Under the pieces are notes generated by a model. It was not told the origin of the DNA. It was given only the letters and a program-made list of their open reading frames with translations, and did no database searches. This document shows positions 16,012 through 23,536 of a DNA stretch of 35,095 nt, in pieces (positions within the stretch are counted from its first letter, which is position 1; each line of letters begins with the position of its first letter). The stretch is from G020354785 sp964461435. GTDB lineage: Bacteria > Bacteroidota > Bacteroidia > Bacteroidales > UBA10428. The stretch covers positions 1 through 35,095 of the forward strand of contig CAYWUI010000035.1 of assembly GCA_964461435.1 (NCBI GenBank). The letters are read 5' to 3'. Both the position numbers and the translations under genes were made by a program.

Positions 16012-17034
16012 ATGAAAAAAATTGGCAAAACCTTCTTCTATGTTGTATTAATATCATGCCTGTTCGCTGGTTGTGAAAAAGCTGAAAACGGCGATATCGA
16101 TGACGGAGATGATGCGAACAATGGAAATACCGATTCCGGTCTTTATATTGCAGGCTATTCAACGGCCAAAGAAAGCGTACTAAGGTCAATACCCCAGCAA
16201 TACATAAATGCAGCGCGCAATAACCTTCATGTTGCCTATCAGCACACATCACACGGCACGCATGTATCATACGGAGTGTTTGGTCTGCAGGATTATAAAG
16301 ATGGTGATGATATTCTTTTTGGTATAACCAATAACTCACCGCAATCCAATAAGCTTGACTTCCGTGACTGTGTACTGGCAAATTATGCCGCACCGGGTGT
16401 TGACGCCGCCGATTTAAGCAGGGATGAAACAGCCTTTATCCAGGCCACGAGGAACTACCTTGATGATCCCGGAAATGCTGAAATCAATGTTATAATGTGG
16501 TCGTGGTGCAATATTGGAGGGCATAATGTATCAGGCAACTATTTGCCGGGAATGGATTCACTGATTTCCGAATATGGAGTGGGCGGAACTAAGACAGGCA
16601 GCAACGCGGGCCAGAGAGTTAATCCGGTGACCTTCATATTCATGACCGGCCATGCAAATTCAGGGAGCAATGTCGGGACGGGCTGCCCGAAAGATCAGGC
16701 TGAATTAATAATTAACCACTGCAACGATAACAACCAGTTCTGCCTCGATTATTACAGCATAGATACACACGACATGGATAATAATTACTGGGAAGATGCG
16801 GGAGACGACGGTAATTCATCGGAATATGCAAGTAGCATAGGCAATGGAAGCCAGATGTTTTACATGGATTGGCAGAATAAGCATATCCTGGGAACAGATT
16901 ATTTTGAAAATAAGGTTAGTCCGGGCGGTACAGCATCATATGGAGCCCATAACTCACAACATATAACGGCAAACAGAAAAGCATATGCCATGTGGTGGAT
17001 CCTGGCAAGGATTGCAGGCTGGAGCGGAGAGTGA
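16012..17034 (+). CDS. Predicted lipoprotein of an unrecognised secreted family
   Basis: A 340-residue protein with lipobox FAGC (Cys21), followed by an acidic Asp/Asn/Gly-rich stretch to about residue 45. This suggests export to the outer membrane, possibly the cell surface. The mature part has distinctive His/Trp/Asp-rich blocks: YQHTSHGTHVSYG (about 77-89), IMWSWCNIGGH (about 162-172), FIFMTGHANSGSN (about 207-219), YYSIDTHDMDNNYW (about 245-258), and the terminal KAYAMWWILARIAGW. The regularly placed Ser/His/Asp residues could be an active site such as that of a hydrolase, but I cannot assign one. The gene stands alone and is convergent with rprY. I do not recognise a named family. Confidence 0.75.
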   Translation: MKKIGKTFFYVVLISCLFAGCEKAENGDIDDGDDANNGNTDSGLYIAGYSTAKESVLRSIPQQYINAARNNLHVAYQHTSHGTHVSYGVFGLQDYKDGDDILFGITNNSPQSNKLDFRDCVLANYAAPGVDAADLSRDETAFIQATRNYLDDPGNAEINVIMWSWCNIGGHNVSGNYLPGMDSLISEYGVGGTKTGSNAGQRVNPVTFIFMTGHANSGSNVGTGCPKDQAELIINHCNDNNQFCLDYYSIDTHDMDNNYWEDAGDDGNSSEYASSIGNGSQMFYMDWQNKHILGTDYFENKVSPGGTASYGAHNSQHITANRKAYAMWWILARIAGWSGE

Positions 17035-17043
17035 GTAAGAAGG

Positions 17044-17730
17044 TCAGTCAATGAGCTTAAAACCCTTTCCGTGCACATTGATTATCTGAACTTTAGGATC
17101 GTCCTTCAGGTATTTTCTGAGCTTCGCTATATAAACATCCATGCTTCTCGCGTTAAAATAATTATCATCTATCCATATGGTCTTAAGTGCGAAGTTCCTC
17201 TCAAGGATGATGTTTTTGTTGGTACATAATAACTTTAGCAACTCTGCCTCCTTGGTAGTAAGATTTTGTTCTTTCTCTCTCAGCTTAAGAAGCTGCTTAT
17301 GTGCATCAAAAATATAATTCCCTATCTTAAATTCTGCCTGTGAGATGCTTTTACCGTCCTTTTTAGTCCTCCTTAATATTGCCTCAATTCTGAATAATAG
17401 CTCTTCCATGCTGAACGGCTTGGTTATATAATCGTCAGCACCAGCCTTAAATCCTTCAATAACGTCTTCCTTCAATGATTTGGCCGTAAGAAATATAACG
17501 GGAATTTCAGAATTAGTCATTCTTATTTCTTTGGCCAGCGTAAATCCATCCTTCACAGGCATCATGATATCAAGGATACAAAGGTCATAATGGTTTTTAA
17601 TAAAGCTCTTATATGCTTTTTCTCCGTTTAAGAACCAGTCGGTATCGAATGATTTTGCATTCAGGTATTCCTTAAGCAAGGAACCCAGGTTCTCATCATC
17701 TTCAGTTAGCAATATTTTTATTTTGTACAT
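17044..17730 (-). CDS. rprY: OmpR/PhoB-family response regulator (RprY-like)
   Basis: A 228-residue regulator. The receiver domain (about residues 3-120) has the acidic pair D11/D12, phospho-acceptor D54 in LCILDIMMPVKDG, the Thr at IFLTAK and the Lys at DDYITKPFS. The C-terminal winged helix (about 130-228) has NLTTKEAELLKLLCTNKN and YIAKLRKYLKDDPKVQIINVHGKGFKL. The N-terminus TEDDENLGSLLKEYL and the whole pattern resemble RprY of Bacteroides fragilis, hence the tentative symbol. It lies 23 bases downstream of the histidine kinase gene, in one operon. Its targets cannot be read from the window. Confidence 0.9.
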   Translation of the reverse strand: MYKIKILLTEDDENLGSLLKEYLNAKSFDTDWFLNGEKAYKSFIKNHYDLCILDIMMPVKDGFTLAKEIRMTNSEIPVIFLTAKSLKEDVIEGFKAGADDYITKPFSMEELLFRIEAILRRTKKDGKSISQAEFKIGNYIFDAHKQLLKLREKEQNLTTKEAELLKLLCTNKNIILERNFALKTIWIDDNYFNARSMDVYIAKLRKYLKDDPKVQIINVHGKGFKLID

Positions 17731-17753
17731 GTATTTATAAAATTAAAGTCTTT

Positions 17754-19190
17754 TTAAAGCTTTGTGGCATTATTTTTTGCAGGCATGTATACTTTGAAAG
17801 TTGTCCCTTCATATGGTTCACTTTCAAGTCTTATATACCCTTTATGCTCTTCAATAACTTTTTTAACATAACTTAATCCCAGTCCGAATCCCTTAACCGA
17901 GTGTACATTCCCTGTCGATATCCTGTAAAATTTGTCAAAAATACGCTTTTGCTCATTTTTATTGATGCCTATACCATTATCACGTACAGCTATTACAAGG
18001 TATTCCTTGAAGTCCTGTGTTTCAATATATATCTCAGGATCACGCGTACAATATTTTATCGCATTGTCAACAAGATTTGATAAAACATTAGTAATGTGAA
18101 CAACATCTATATTTAAAATATTATTTTCTCCATGCAATGAAGGTATGATTAAACCATTCCTCTGCTTAATCTGTATTGAGAAATTATTTATAACTCCCAG
18201 AATTATTTCGTTAATATCCGCTTCCTTCAGCTTCAATTTCAGCTTCCCTTTATTAAAAATTGCCGTCTGCAGGACCTTCTCCACCTGGTAACCCAGTCTC
18301 CTGCTTTCATCTATTATTACGGAAGAAAGGTTATCAACGTTTTTTGATCCGGCAGGAATAGTCTTATCGCCAAGCATCTGTGAAGCCAGATAAATTGTAG
18401 ATATGGGCGTTTTTAATTCATGAGTCATATTGTTCACAAAATCACTGCGTATTTCAGATAACCTTTTTTGCCTTATAATGATATATATTGTTACTGCAAA
18501 ACATACTACAATTACTACTGTAAGAAGTACTGAAGAAATAGCCATATAACCCAGCGATTTAAATATAAAATTCTTTTTTGACGGGAAATAAAGTGTCAGA
18601 TAATTTGATTTGGCAAATAAATCATCAGGGAAAAGCTGGACCCTGTAATATTCTGCATCAGCATCAGGCACATAATTATCAGATTTAAATGCCAGCATCG
18701 AATTCCATTTTGTGACGGCATATTCAAAATCCAGATCAATACCTTTATTTACAAGTGCTTTCTTTATCATGGCTTTAAAGTTATCCGGATTTATACGGTC
18801 TTCGATTTCGGGATTGAAGCTGAGCATCCTTGACAGCACATTGTTGACAAAAGTCTGCCTGTCGAGAATTCTCCTTTTTAAATCGGGAGTCAGTTGCTGT
18901 CCCGACGATTTGCCATAAAAGAAAAATTCACTTTCGACCTTAAACTCACCATCATAAGTGATTGTTGACGTATCAAAATAAAAAGGATTTATTTCATCAA
19001 TTATGTGCCGGACCGTTTCCTGATCCTGGTATTCATTGGCAATATCGGACAGGATTTTGTTAATGAGCTGGTTAAATTGCTTTTCTTTGACATCTACAGC
19101 ATTTTTGATCCACCAGGCTTGAACGAAAATAAGGCTTATCATAGCCATGCCCATAAATAATGCCAGTATCCATATCCACTTCCTGCTCAT
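17754..19190 (-). CDS. rprX: Two-component sensor histidine kinase (RprX-like)
   Basis: A 478-residue membrane kinase. Two membrane helices (about residues 5-25 and 213-237) enclose a sensor domain of about 185 residues. Next come the H-box FVNNMTHELKTPISTIYLAS (phospho-acceptor His near 258), the N-box LVDNAIKYC, the G1 box VRDNGIGI, the F-box FDKFYRI, and the G2 box GFGLGLSYVKKVIEEH. It is the first gene of the pair with the rprY-like regulator. A TATCTTTG element at 19198-19205 on its strand is so close to the ATG that a transcript from it would be nearly leaderless. The signal sensed is unknown. Confidence 0.9.
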   Translation of the reverse strand: MSRKWIWILALFMGMAMISLIFVQAWWIKNAVDVKEKQFNQLINKILSDIANEYQDQETVRHIIDEINPFYFDTSTITYDGEFKVESEFFFYGKSSGQQLTPDLKRRILDRQTFVNNVLSRMLSFNPEIEDRINPDNFKAMIKKALVNKGIDLDFEYAVTKWNSMLAFKSDNYVPDADAEYYRVQLFPDDLFAKSNYLTLYFPSKKNFIFKSLGYMAISSVLLTVVIVVCFAVTIYIIIRQKRLSEIRSDFVNNMTHELKTPISTIYLASQMLGDKTIPAGSKNVDNLSSVIIDESRRLGYQVEKVLQTAIFNKGKLKLKLKEADINEIILGVINNFSIQIKQRNGLIIPSLHGENNILNIDVVHITNVLSNLVDNAIKYCTRDPEIYIETQDFKEYLVIAVRDNGIGINKNEQKRIFDKFYRISTGNVHSVKGFGLGLSYVKKVIEEHKGYIRLESEPYEGTTFKVYMPAKNNATKL

Positions 19191-19197
19191 AATAGTA

Positions 19198-19205
19198 CAA
19201 AGATA
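19198..19205 (-). promoter_or_regulatory. Candidate -7 element immediately upstream of the histidine kinase gene
   Basis: On the minus strand, TATCTTTG fits the TAnnTTTG consensus and ends eight bases before the start codon. With the usual -7 spacing, transcription would begin at or one base before the ATG. No good -33 element is visible, so this could be chance. Confidence 0.3.
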
Positions 19206-19402
19206 GTCTCAGAAGCAATTAATATATAACATTTTAACAATCTTTAACATATATTGGATTTCGTTAACTAATATTAGCTATATCTTAGCAAAAAAACAGG
19301 TAAACACTTTACATCATTAAAATAATTATCGCCATTTGCGTTTTGGATTGAACAGAGTATTAGTTTTTCATAGATAATAGTTTGGTTTGGGTTAGTTTTT
19401 AG

Positions 19403-19427
19403 GGTGGCAGCATGCCACCTTTTTTTT
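19403..19427 (+). terminator. Strong intrinsic terminator with no plus-strand gene upstream
   Basis: GGTGGCA-GCA-TGCCACC is a perfect 7-bp GC-rich stem followed by eight T. The T-run is on the plus-strand side, so it terminates plus-strand transcripts. The only DNA upstream on that strand is the 19191-19402 gap after the divergent kinase gene, which has no evident reading frame. It abuts the stop of the minus-strand IPExxxVDY gene. Confidence 0.8.
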
Positions 19428-19851
19428 AATATATTAGCCTCTTCCCCGATTTCAGTAAGGACGGATCGATTACAAAAGCGCCTGTTACTATATTAATTTT
19501 CTTTAACTTTTCCAATAACCGGTTCTTATAATCAGCATTAATCTCACCATAGATCTGAAAAAAGAAATCCATATTGCTTAATTCAGGAATAAGGTATCCA
19601 TTATCGCACTTGTTGGCTATTAAATGATATTTTATTAGATTATCATCATCTTCAAACACAAATAAACTGAATTCCTGTTCAATTTTATATTTTTCATTAA
19701 ATACTACCAGATTATCTGTTTTCACAAAATTAGTCCCCAGCTGTTTGTTTATTGCCCAGCTAAGCCTGTAATCATTCTCGTGCGAGGATATTGCAATTAT
19801 TACTGAACTGTATTCAGCATCAATTGATAATTTATGTGTTTTCTTTTTCAA
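19426..19851 (-). CDS. IPExxxVDY family protein
   Basis: A 141-residue member of the small Bacteroidetes family named for its IPExxxVDY motif, seen here as LIPELSNMDFFF (so M-D-F rather than V-D-Y). The function is unknown. In many Bacteroidetes it sits beside rnc, fabF and acpP and near pyruvate kinase. Here it is separated from rnc by a decayed foreign-looking fragment on the opposite strand, and no pyruvate kinase gene follows, so the usual cluster appears to have been broken by insertion or rearrangement. It is followed by a hairpin oriented for the opposite strand. Confidence 0.8.
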   Translation of the reverse strand: MKKKTHKLSIDAEYSSVIIAISSHENDYRLSWAINKQLGTNFVKTDNLVVFNEKYKIEQEFSLFVFEDDDNLIKYHLIANKCDNGYLIPELSNMDFFFQIYGEINADYKNRLLEKLKKINIVTGAFVIDPSLLKSGKRLIY

Positions 19852-19966
19852 GTTAATTTAATAAGTAATTAATAAGAATAGAAAGGTTTTCATATTTTTG
19901 CAGGAAATTTATTTTGCACGAAAATATATATTTAAGTGGTAATACTCAAAGTTTTTTATGCACTAA

Positions 19967-20485
19967 AAGTATAAGGATATTCTTGCCATAAATAAGAACA
20001 ACAATGAAATAATAGGAAATTCACCACTTTCCCTTATTGATGGGGTACAAGTATTTGATCCGCCAATAATATTTAGCCTTGAGCCGTCTGAAGTAAAAAG
20101 TATCAAGGTCGTGACCTCCAGGTATATTTATGGCGATATGGTTTTTGACGGAATACTTGATATTAATACGCAGAATGATAAATTTGACAATATTGCAAAA
20201 CTAAAAACAGCCCTACGCTATAAATTTGATGATTCAGGCGGCTCCGAAGTAATTGTTGCACCCCTCTATAACTCGGACATGCTAATTAAAGGAAGGATTC
20301 CTGGTTACAGGAATACACTTTACTGGAACCCTGAAGTTTTAACAGGCACAGAAGGGACTTTAGAAGTATCTTTCTATACTTCGGATGACACTGACATATT
20401 CGACATTATTGTGGAGGGAATTTCGTATAACGGACAGGCAGGTTATGAAAAATTTCAAATTAAAGTTGGCCGGCAGTCCGATTGA
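19967..20485 (+). pseudogene. C-terminal remnant of a TonB-plug/MG2-type secreted protein
   Basis: The frame is open from a stop at 19964 to 20485 but has no plausible start; the first GTG (20111) is inside conserved sequence. The translation has a plug-like block, PLSLIDGVQVFDPPIIFSL followed by EVKSIKVVTSRYIYGD and FDGILDINT. It then has the C-terminal block GYRNTLYWNPEVLTG, EVSFYTSDDTDIFDIIVEGI. Both are typical of the ends of large Bacteroidetes proteins that combine MG2/carboxypeptidase-like domains with a TonB-receptor-type plug. About the last 170 residues survive. It is inserted between the IPExxxVDY gene and rnc, on the opposite strand. Confidence 0.65.
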
Positions 20486-20494
20486 AGGTTGGAT

Positions 20495-21226
20495 TTAAAT
20501 GGTTGTTATATTTAATGATTCCAATCCCTGTCTTGCTGCATTTTGTTCAGCTTCTTTCTTTGAGTTCCCGGTCCCTCTCCCGGTTAAAACATCTGCTATT
20601 AAAAGGTGAGAAACAAAGTACGTGGTATTTCTTTTTTTATCAACTTCCTCAAAACAGGCAAAATTAACTTCCTTCTTATTTTTTTGCCCCCACTCGATAA
20701 TCCTGCTTTTAAAATCAATTTCAGTATCCCGGAGCTTATTCATATCTATAAAGGGATAGATCATCCGTTCAAGGACAATTTTCTCTGTTTTCTTAAATCC
20801 TTTATCAAGACATAATGCACCGATTAATGCTTCAAGAGCATCGCCATAAAGAGATTTGTGATTGTCACTGTTAACTTTGGTAATAATCATATTTGAAATG
20901 CCTAACTTAATGGCAATATTATTGAGGTTGTCACGGTTTACAATTTTCGAACGCATCTGAGTCAGGAACCCTACATCCTTTTCAGGAAACTTCTGAAAAA
21001 GACGTTTCGCTATCAATGCATCAAGGATTGCGTCGCCAAGAAACTCAAGCCTCTCATTATTTATTTTAACATCCTTGAAAACAACAAACGATGAGGATTT
21101 ATGTATGCAGGCAAGCTGATACAGTGTGCAGTTCTTAGGATTAAAACCGATAATCCTTCTAAGGTATTTTAAAAAATCTTTCTCGGGTTTAAAAAGGTAT
21201 CGGCTTTGTGAGATTAATTTGAGCAA
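20495..21226 (-). CDS. rnc: Ribonuclease III
   Basis: A 243-residue RNase III. The catalytic signature is NERLEFLGDAILDALIA (about residues 57-73), with the second acidic cluster in YGDALEALIGALCLDKG (about 126-142). A double-stranded RNA-binding domain follows at the C-terminus (about 168-240: DFKSRIIEWGQK to KKEAEQNAARQGLESL). It cleaves double-stranded RNA in rRNA and mRNA processing. The frame is closed just upstream by a TAA and has no ATG before the conserved region, so TTG at 21226 is the start, two bases after the fabF stop. This implies translational coupling in the acpP-fabF-rnc operon. Confidence 0.97.
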   Translation of the reverse strand: MLKLISQSRYLFKPEKDFLKYLRRIIGFNPKNCTLYQLACIHKSSSFVVFKDVKINNERLEFLGDAILDALIAKRLFQKFPEKDVGFLTQMRSKIVNRDNLNNIAIKLGISNMIITKVNSDNHKSLYGDALEALIGALCLDKGFKKTEKIVLERMIYPFIDMNKLRDTEIDFKSRIIEWGQKNKKEVNFACFEEVDKKRNTTYFVSHLLIADVLTGRGTGNSKKEAEQNAARQGLESLNITTI

Positions 21227-21228
21227 AG

Positions 21229-22482
21229 TTATTTAGAAAATTTTTTAAATATCACTGATGAATTATGTCCTCCAAACCCAAAAGTATTGCTTAATGATAT
21301 ATTTACTTCTCTCTCCTGTGCCTTATTGAATGTAAAATTCAGTTTGCTGTCAATTTCAGGATCAGGAGTAGTAAAATTTATTGTTGGAGGAATAATATTA
21401 TGTACAGTGGCCAAAATTGCAGCAATAGCTTCGATGGCGCCCGCAGCACCCAGTAAATGGCCGGTCATCGATTTGGTAGAACTTATATTCATCTCATATG
21501 CATGTTCTTTGAATACTTTCGTAATAGCTATTGCTTCCGCAATATCACCAAGAGGTGTAGCTGTACCGTGCACATTAATATAATCAACAGCATCATGATT
21601 TATTTCTGCATCCTCCAGCGCGTTTTTCATCACATAAAAGGCGCCAAGACCCTCAGGATGGGGAGCTGTTAAATGATAGGCATCTGCTGACATTCCAGCC
21701 CCAATCATTTCGGCATAAATTCGGGCACCCCTCTTTTTGGCATGCTCCAGCTCTTCAAGAACAAGGGTGCCTGCACCCTCGCCCATAACAAAGCCATCCC
21801 TGGTTTTGTCAAACGGACGTGAAGCGGTTTTATATTCATCATTGTTTGTTGATATTGCCTGCATGGCATTAAATCCGCCAACCCCGACTTCATTTACCGA
21901 TGCTTCAGATCCCCCTGTAACAAAGGCATCAGCCTTATTCAACCTTATAAGGTTATAAGCGTCAATGATGGCATTGGTTGAAGTTGCACATGCTGATACT
22001 GTAGCGTAGTTGGGCCCCATAAATCCATATTTTATTGATATGTGACCTGCTGCAATATCAGATATAATCTTGGGAATGAAGAAAGGATTAAACCTGGGGG
22101 TTTCAGTAAACCTGACAAATTGCAGCACTTCCTCATAGAAGGTCCTAAAGCCCCCTATACCGGATCCATATATCACACCAATCCTGGATCTGTCAGGTGA
22201 ACTATCTTCAATTCCGGAATCTTTAACTGCCTGGTCAGATGCCACCAGGGCAAATTGAGAAAACAAATCTAGCTTCCGTATTTCCTTTCTGTCGAAGTAA
22301 TCACCGGGTTCGAAATTCCTAACTTCACAGGCAAACTTTGTTTTGAATTTTTCTGGATTAAAACGGGTAATTATCTCAGAACCACTAACTCCGTTTATCA
22401 GGTTTTCCCAATAATCTTTGACATTATTACCTAAAGGTGTTAGCGCTCCTAGCCCTGTAACAACTACTCTCTTTAATTCCAT
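21229..22482 (-). CDS. fabF: FabF, beta-ketoacyl-ACP synthase II
   Basis: A 417-residue elongating ketosynthase, the usual length. The catalytic Cys165 lies in VSACATSTNAI; the two histidines are in NVHGTATPLGD and SMTGHLLGAAGA. The FGFGGHNSSVIF block closes the active site. It condenses malonyl-ACP with acyl-ACP in fatty acid synthesis. It starts 29 bases after acpP and ends two bases before rnc, in the conserved Bacteroidetes operon order. HGTATPLGD replaces the commoner HGTSTPLGD, a conservative change. Confidence 0.98.
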   Translation of the reverse strand: MELKRVVVTGLGALTPLGNNVKDYWENLINGVSGSEIITRFNPEKFKTKFACEVRNFEPGDYFDRKEIRKLDLFSQFALVASDQAVKDSGIEDSSPDRSRIGVIYGSGIGGFRTFYEEVLQFVRFTETPRFNPFFIPKIISDIAAGHISIKYGFMGPNYATVSACATSTNAIIDAYNLIRLNKADAFVTGGSEASVNEVGVGGFNAMQAISTNNDEYKTASRPFDKTRDGFVMGEGAGTLVLEELEHAKKRGARIYAEMIGAGMSADAYHLTAPHPEGLGAFYVMKNALEDAEINHDAVDYINVHGTATPLGDIAEAIAITKVFKEHAYEMNISSTKSMTGHLLGAAGAIEAIAAILATVHNIIPPTINFTTPDPEIDSKLNFTFNKAQEREVNISLSNTFGFGGHNSSVIFKKFSK

Positions 22483-22511
22483 AAATAAGTAAAAATTTGG
22501 TGAATTTCCTT

Positions 22512-22748
22512 TTACTTGACATTGTCTTCAATGTATTTTATTGCTTCCCCAACGGTTTCAATGTTTTCAGCCTGATCATCCGGAATCCCAATGTTAAATT
22601 CTTTTTCGAACTCCATAATTAATTCAACGGTATCAAGTGAATCAGCACCTAAATCGTTTGTAAAACTTGCATTAGGTGTGACCTCGTTTTCATCAACTCC
22701 CAGCTTGTCGACAATGATAGCTTTTACGCGTGACGCAATATCTGACAT
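22512..22748 (-). CDS. acpP: Acyl carrier protein
   Basis: A 78-residue acidic four-helix protein. The phosphopantetheine attachment site is Ser37 in LGADSLDTVELIMEFE. It carries acyl intermediates for FabF, encoded next. It is the first gene of the acpP-fabF-rnc operon, divergent from purN across a 180-base AT-rich gap. The long AT-rich leader contains no clean TAnnTTTG element. Confidence 0.98.
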   Translation of the reverse strand: MSDIASRVKAIIVDKLGVDENEVTPNASFTNDLGADSLDTVELIMEFEKEFNIGIPDDQAENIETVGEAIKYIEDNVK

Positions 22749-22870
22749 AATTATTAAATTTTAATTAATAATTGATTTGAAATAAAAATGCAAAGAAATG
22801 CAATAATTGAGAAAAAACAAACAAAAAAAATTATTTTTATTAATTCAAATATAAAATATTTATGCTTATT

Positions 22871-22887
22871 TATCACAAATAGTGATA
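22871..22887. promoter_or_regulatory. Palindrome in the acpP/purN divergent gap
   Basis: TATCAC-AAATA-GTGATA is a perfect 6-bp inverted repeat with a five-base centre. It lies about 125 bases from acpP and 40 bases from the purN start. It is too short and AT-rich for a terminator, and its form suits a dimeric transcription factor. The protein that would bind is not known. Confidence 0.35.
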
Positions 22888-22927
22888 TATTTATTATTAC
22901 CGGTAAAACTTTATTAAACCGTTGAAT

Positions 22928-23506
22928 ATGAATAAAATTGCCATTTTTGCCTCTGGTTCCGGCACAAATGCCCGGAATATTATCGAATATTTTAATGCGA
23001 AAAAGACAGCTGTCGTGTCTTGCGTGCTCTCCAATAAAAGTGATGCCTATGTTTTGGAAAGAGCACAAAACCTTAATATTCCCACCTTTACATTTAACAG
23101 GCAGGAATTTTACGAAACAGGCAAAGTCCTGGATTTTCTTGTTGACAAAGGAATTAACTGGATTGTTTTAGCGGGTTTTCTCTGGCTTGTTCCTGAAAAT
23201 ATTGTGGACTCTTTTCCTGGCAGGATAGTTAATATACATCCGGCCCTGCTCCCCAAACACGGAGGTAAAGGTATGTACGGACTGAATGTTCATAAGGCCG
23301 TAATTGAAAATAATGAACCGGAAACAGGAATAACAATTCATTTTGTGAATAAGAAATACGATGAAGGCAGCATAATTTTTCAGACAAGATGCAGGGTTGA
23401 GAGCGATGATACACCTGAATCCCTGGCTGACAGGGTTCACCAGCTGGAATATAAATACTACCCGTTAATAATTGAGCAACTTATAAATAACTCTGCTGAT
23501 AAATAA
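22928..23506 (+). CDS. purN: PurN, phosphoribosylglycinamide formyltransferase
   Basis: A 192-residue PurN. Motifs are IAIFASGSGTNARNII (phosphoribosyl-binding), FNRQEFYETG, VLAGFLWLVP, VNIHPALLPKHGGKGMYG (catalytic His within HPALLP) and the loop ETGITIHFVNKKYDEG with the catalytic Asp. It transfers a formyl group from 10-formyl-tetrahydrofolate to glycinamide ribonucleotide in purine synthesis. A TTG two codons upstream is possible, but ATG at 22928, giving MNKIAIFASGSGTN, is the better start. It is divergent from acpP and convergent with the M23 peptidase gene. Confidence 0.96.
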   Translation: MNKIAIFASGSGTNARNIIEYFNAKKTAVVSCVLSNKSDAYVLERAQNLNIPTFTFNRQEFYETGKVLDFLVDKGINWIVLAGFLWLVPENIVDSFPGRIVNIHPALLPKHGGKGMYGLNVHKAVIENNEPETGITIHFVNKKYDEGSIIFQTRCRVESDDTPESLADRVHQLEYKYYPLIIEQLINNSADK

Positions 23507-23536
23507 AGCCATGATTTTAATATTGCTCTGTAAGGG

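Noticed and set aside
20111..20485. A 124-residue standalone protein starting at GTG 20111
   Set aside because: Conserved plug-like sequence continues upstream of this GTG to a stop at 19964, so the GTG is internal to a truncated remnant.
22754..23068. Open frame on the minus strand across the acpP/purN gap and the purN 5' end
   Set aside because: It lies largely antisense to purN, shows no family resemblance and has a biased Phe/Ile/Lys composition typical of AT-rich antisense frames.
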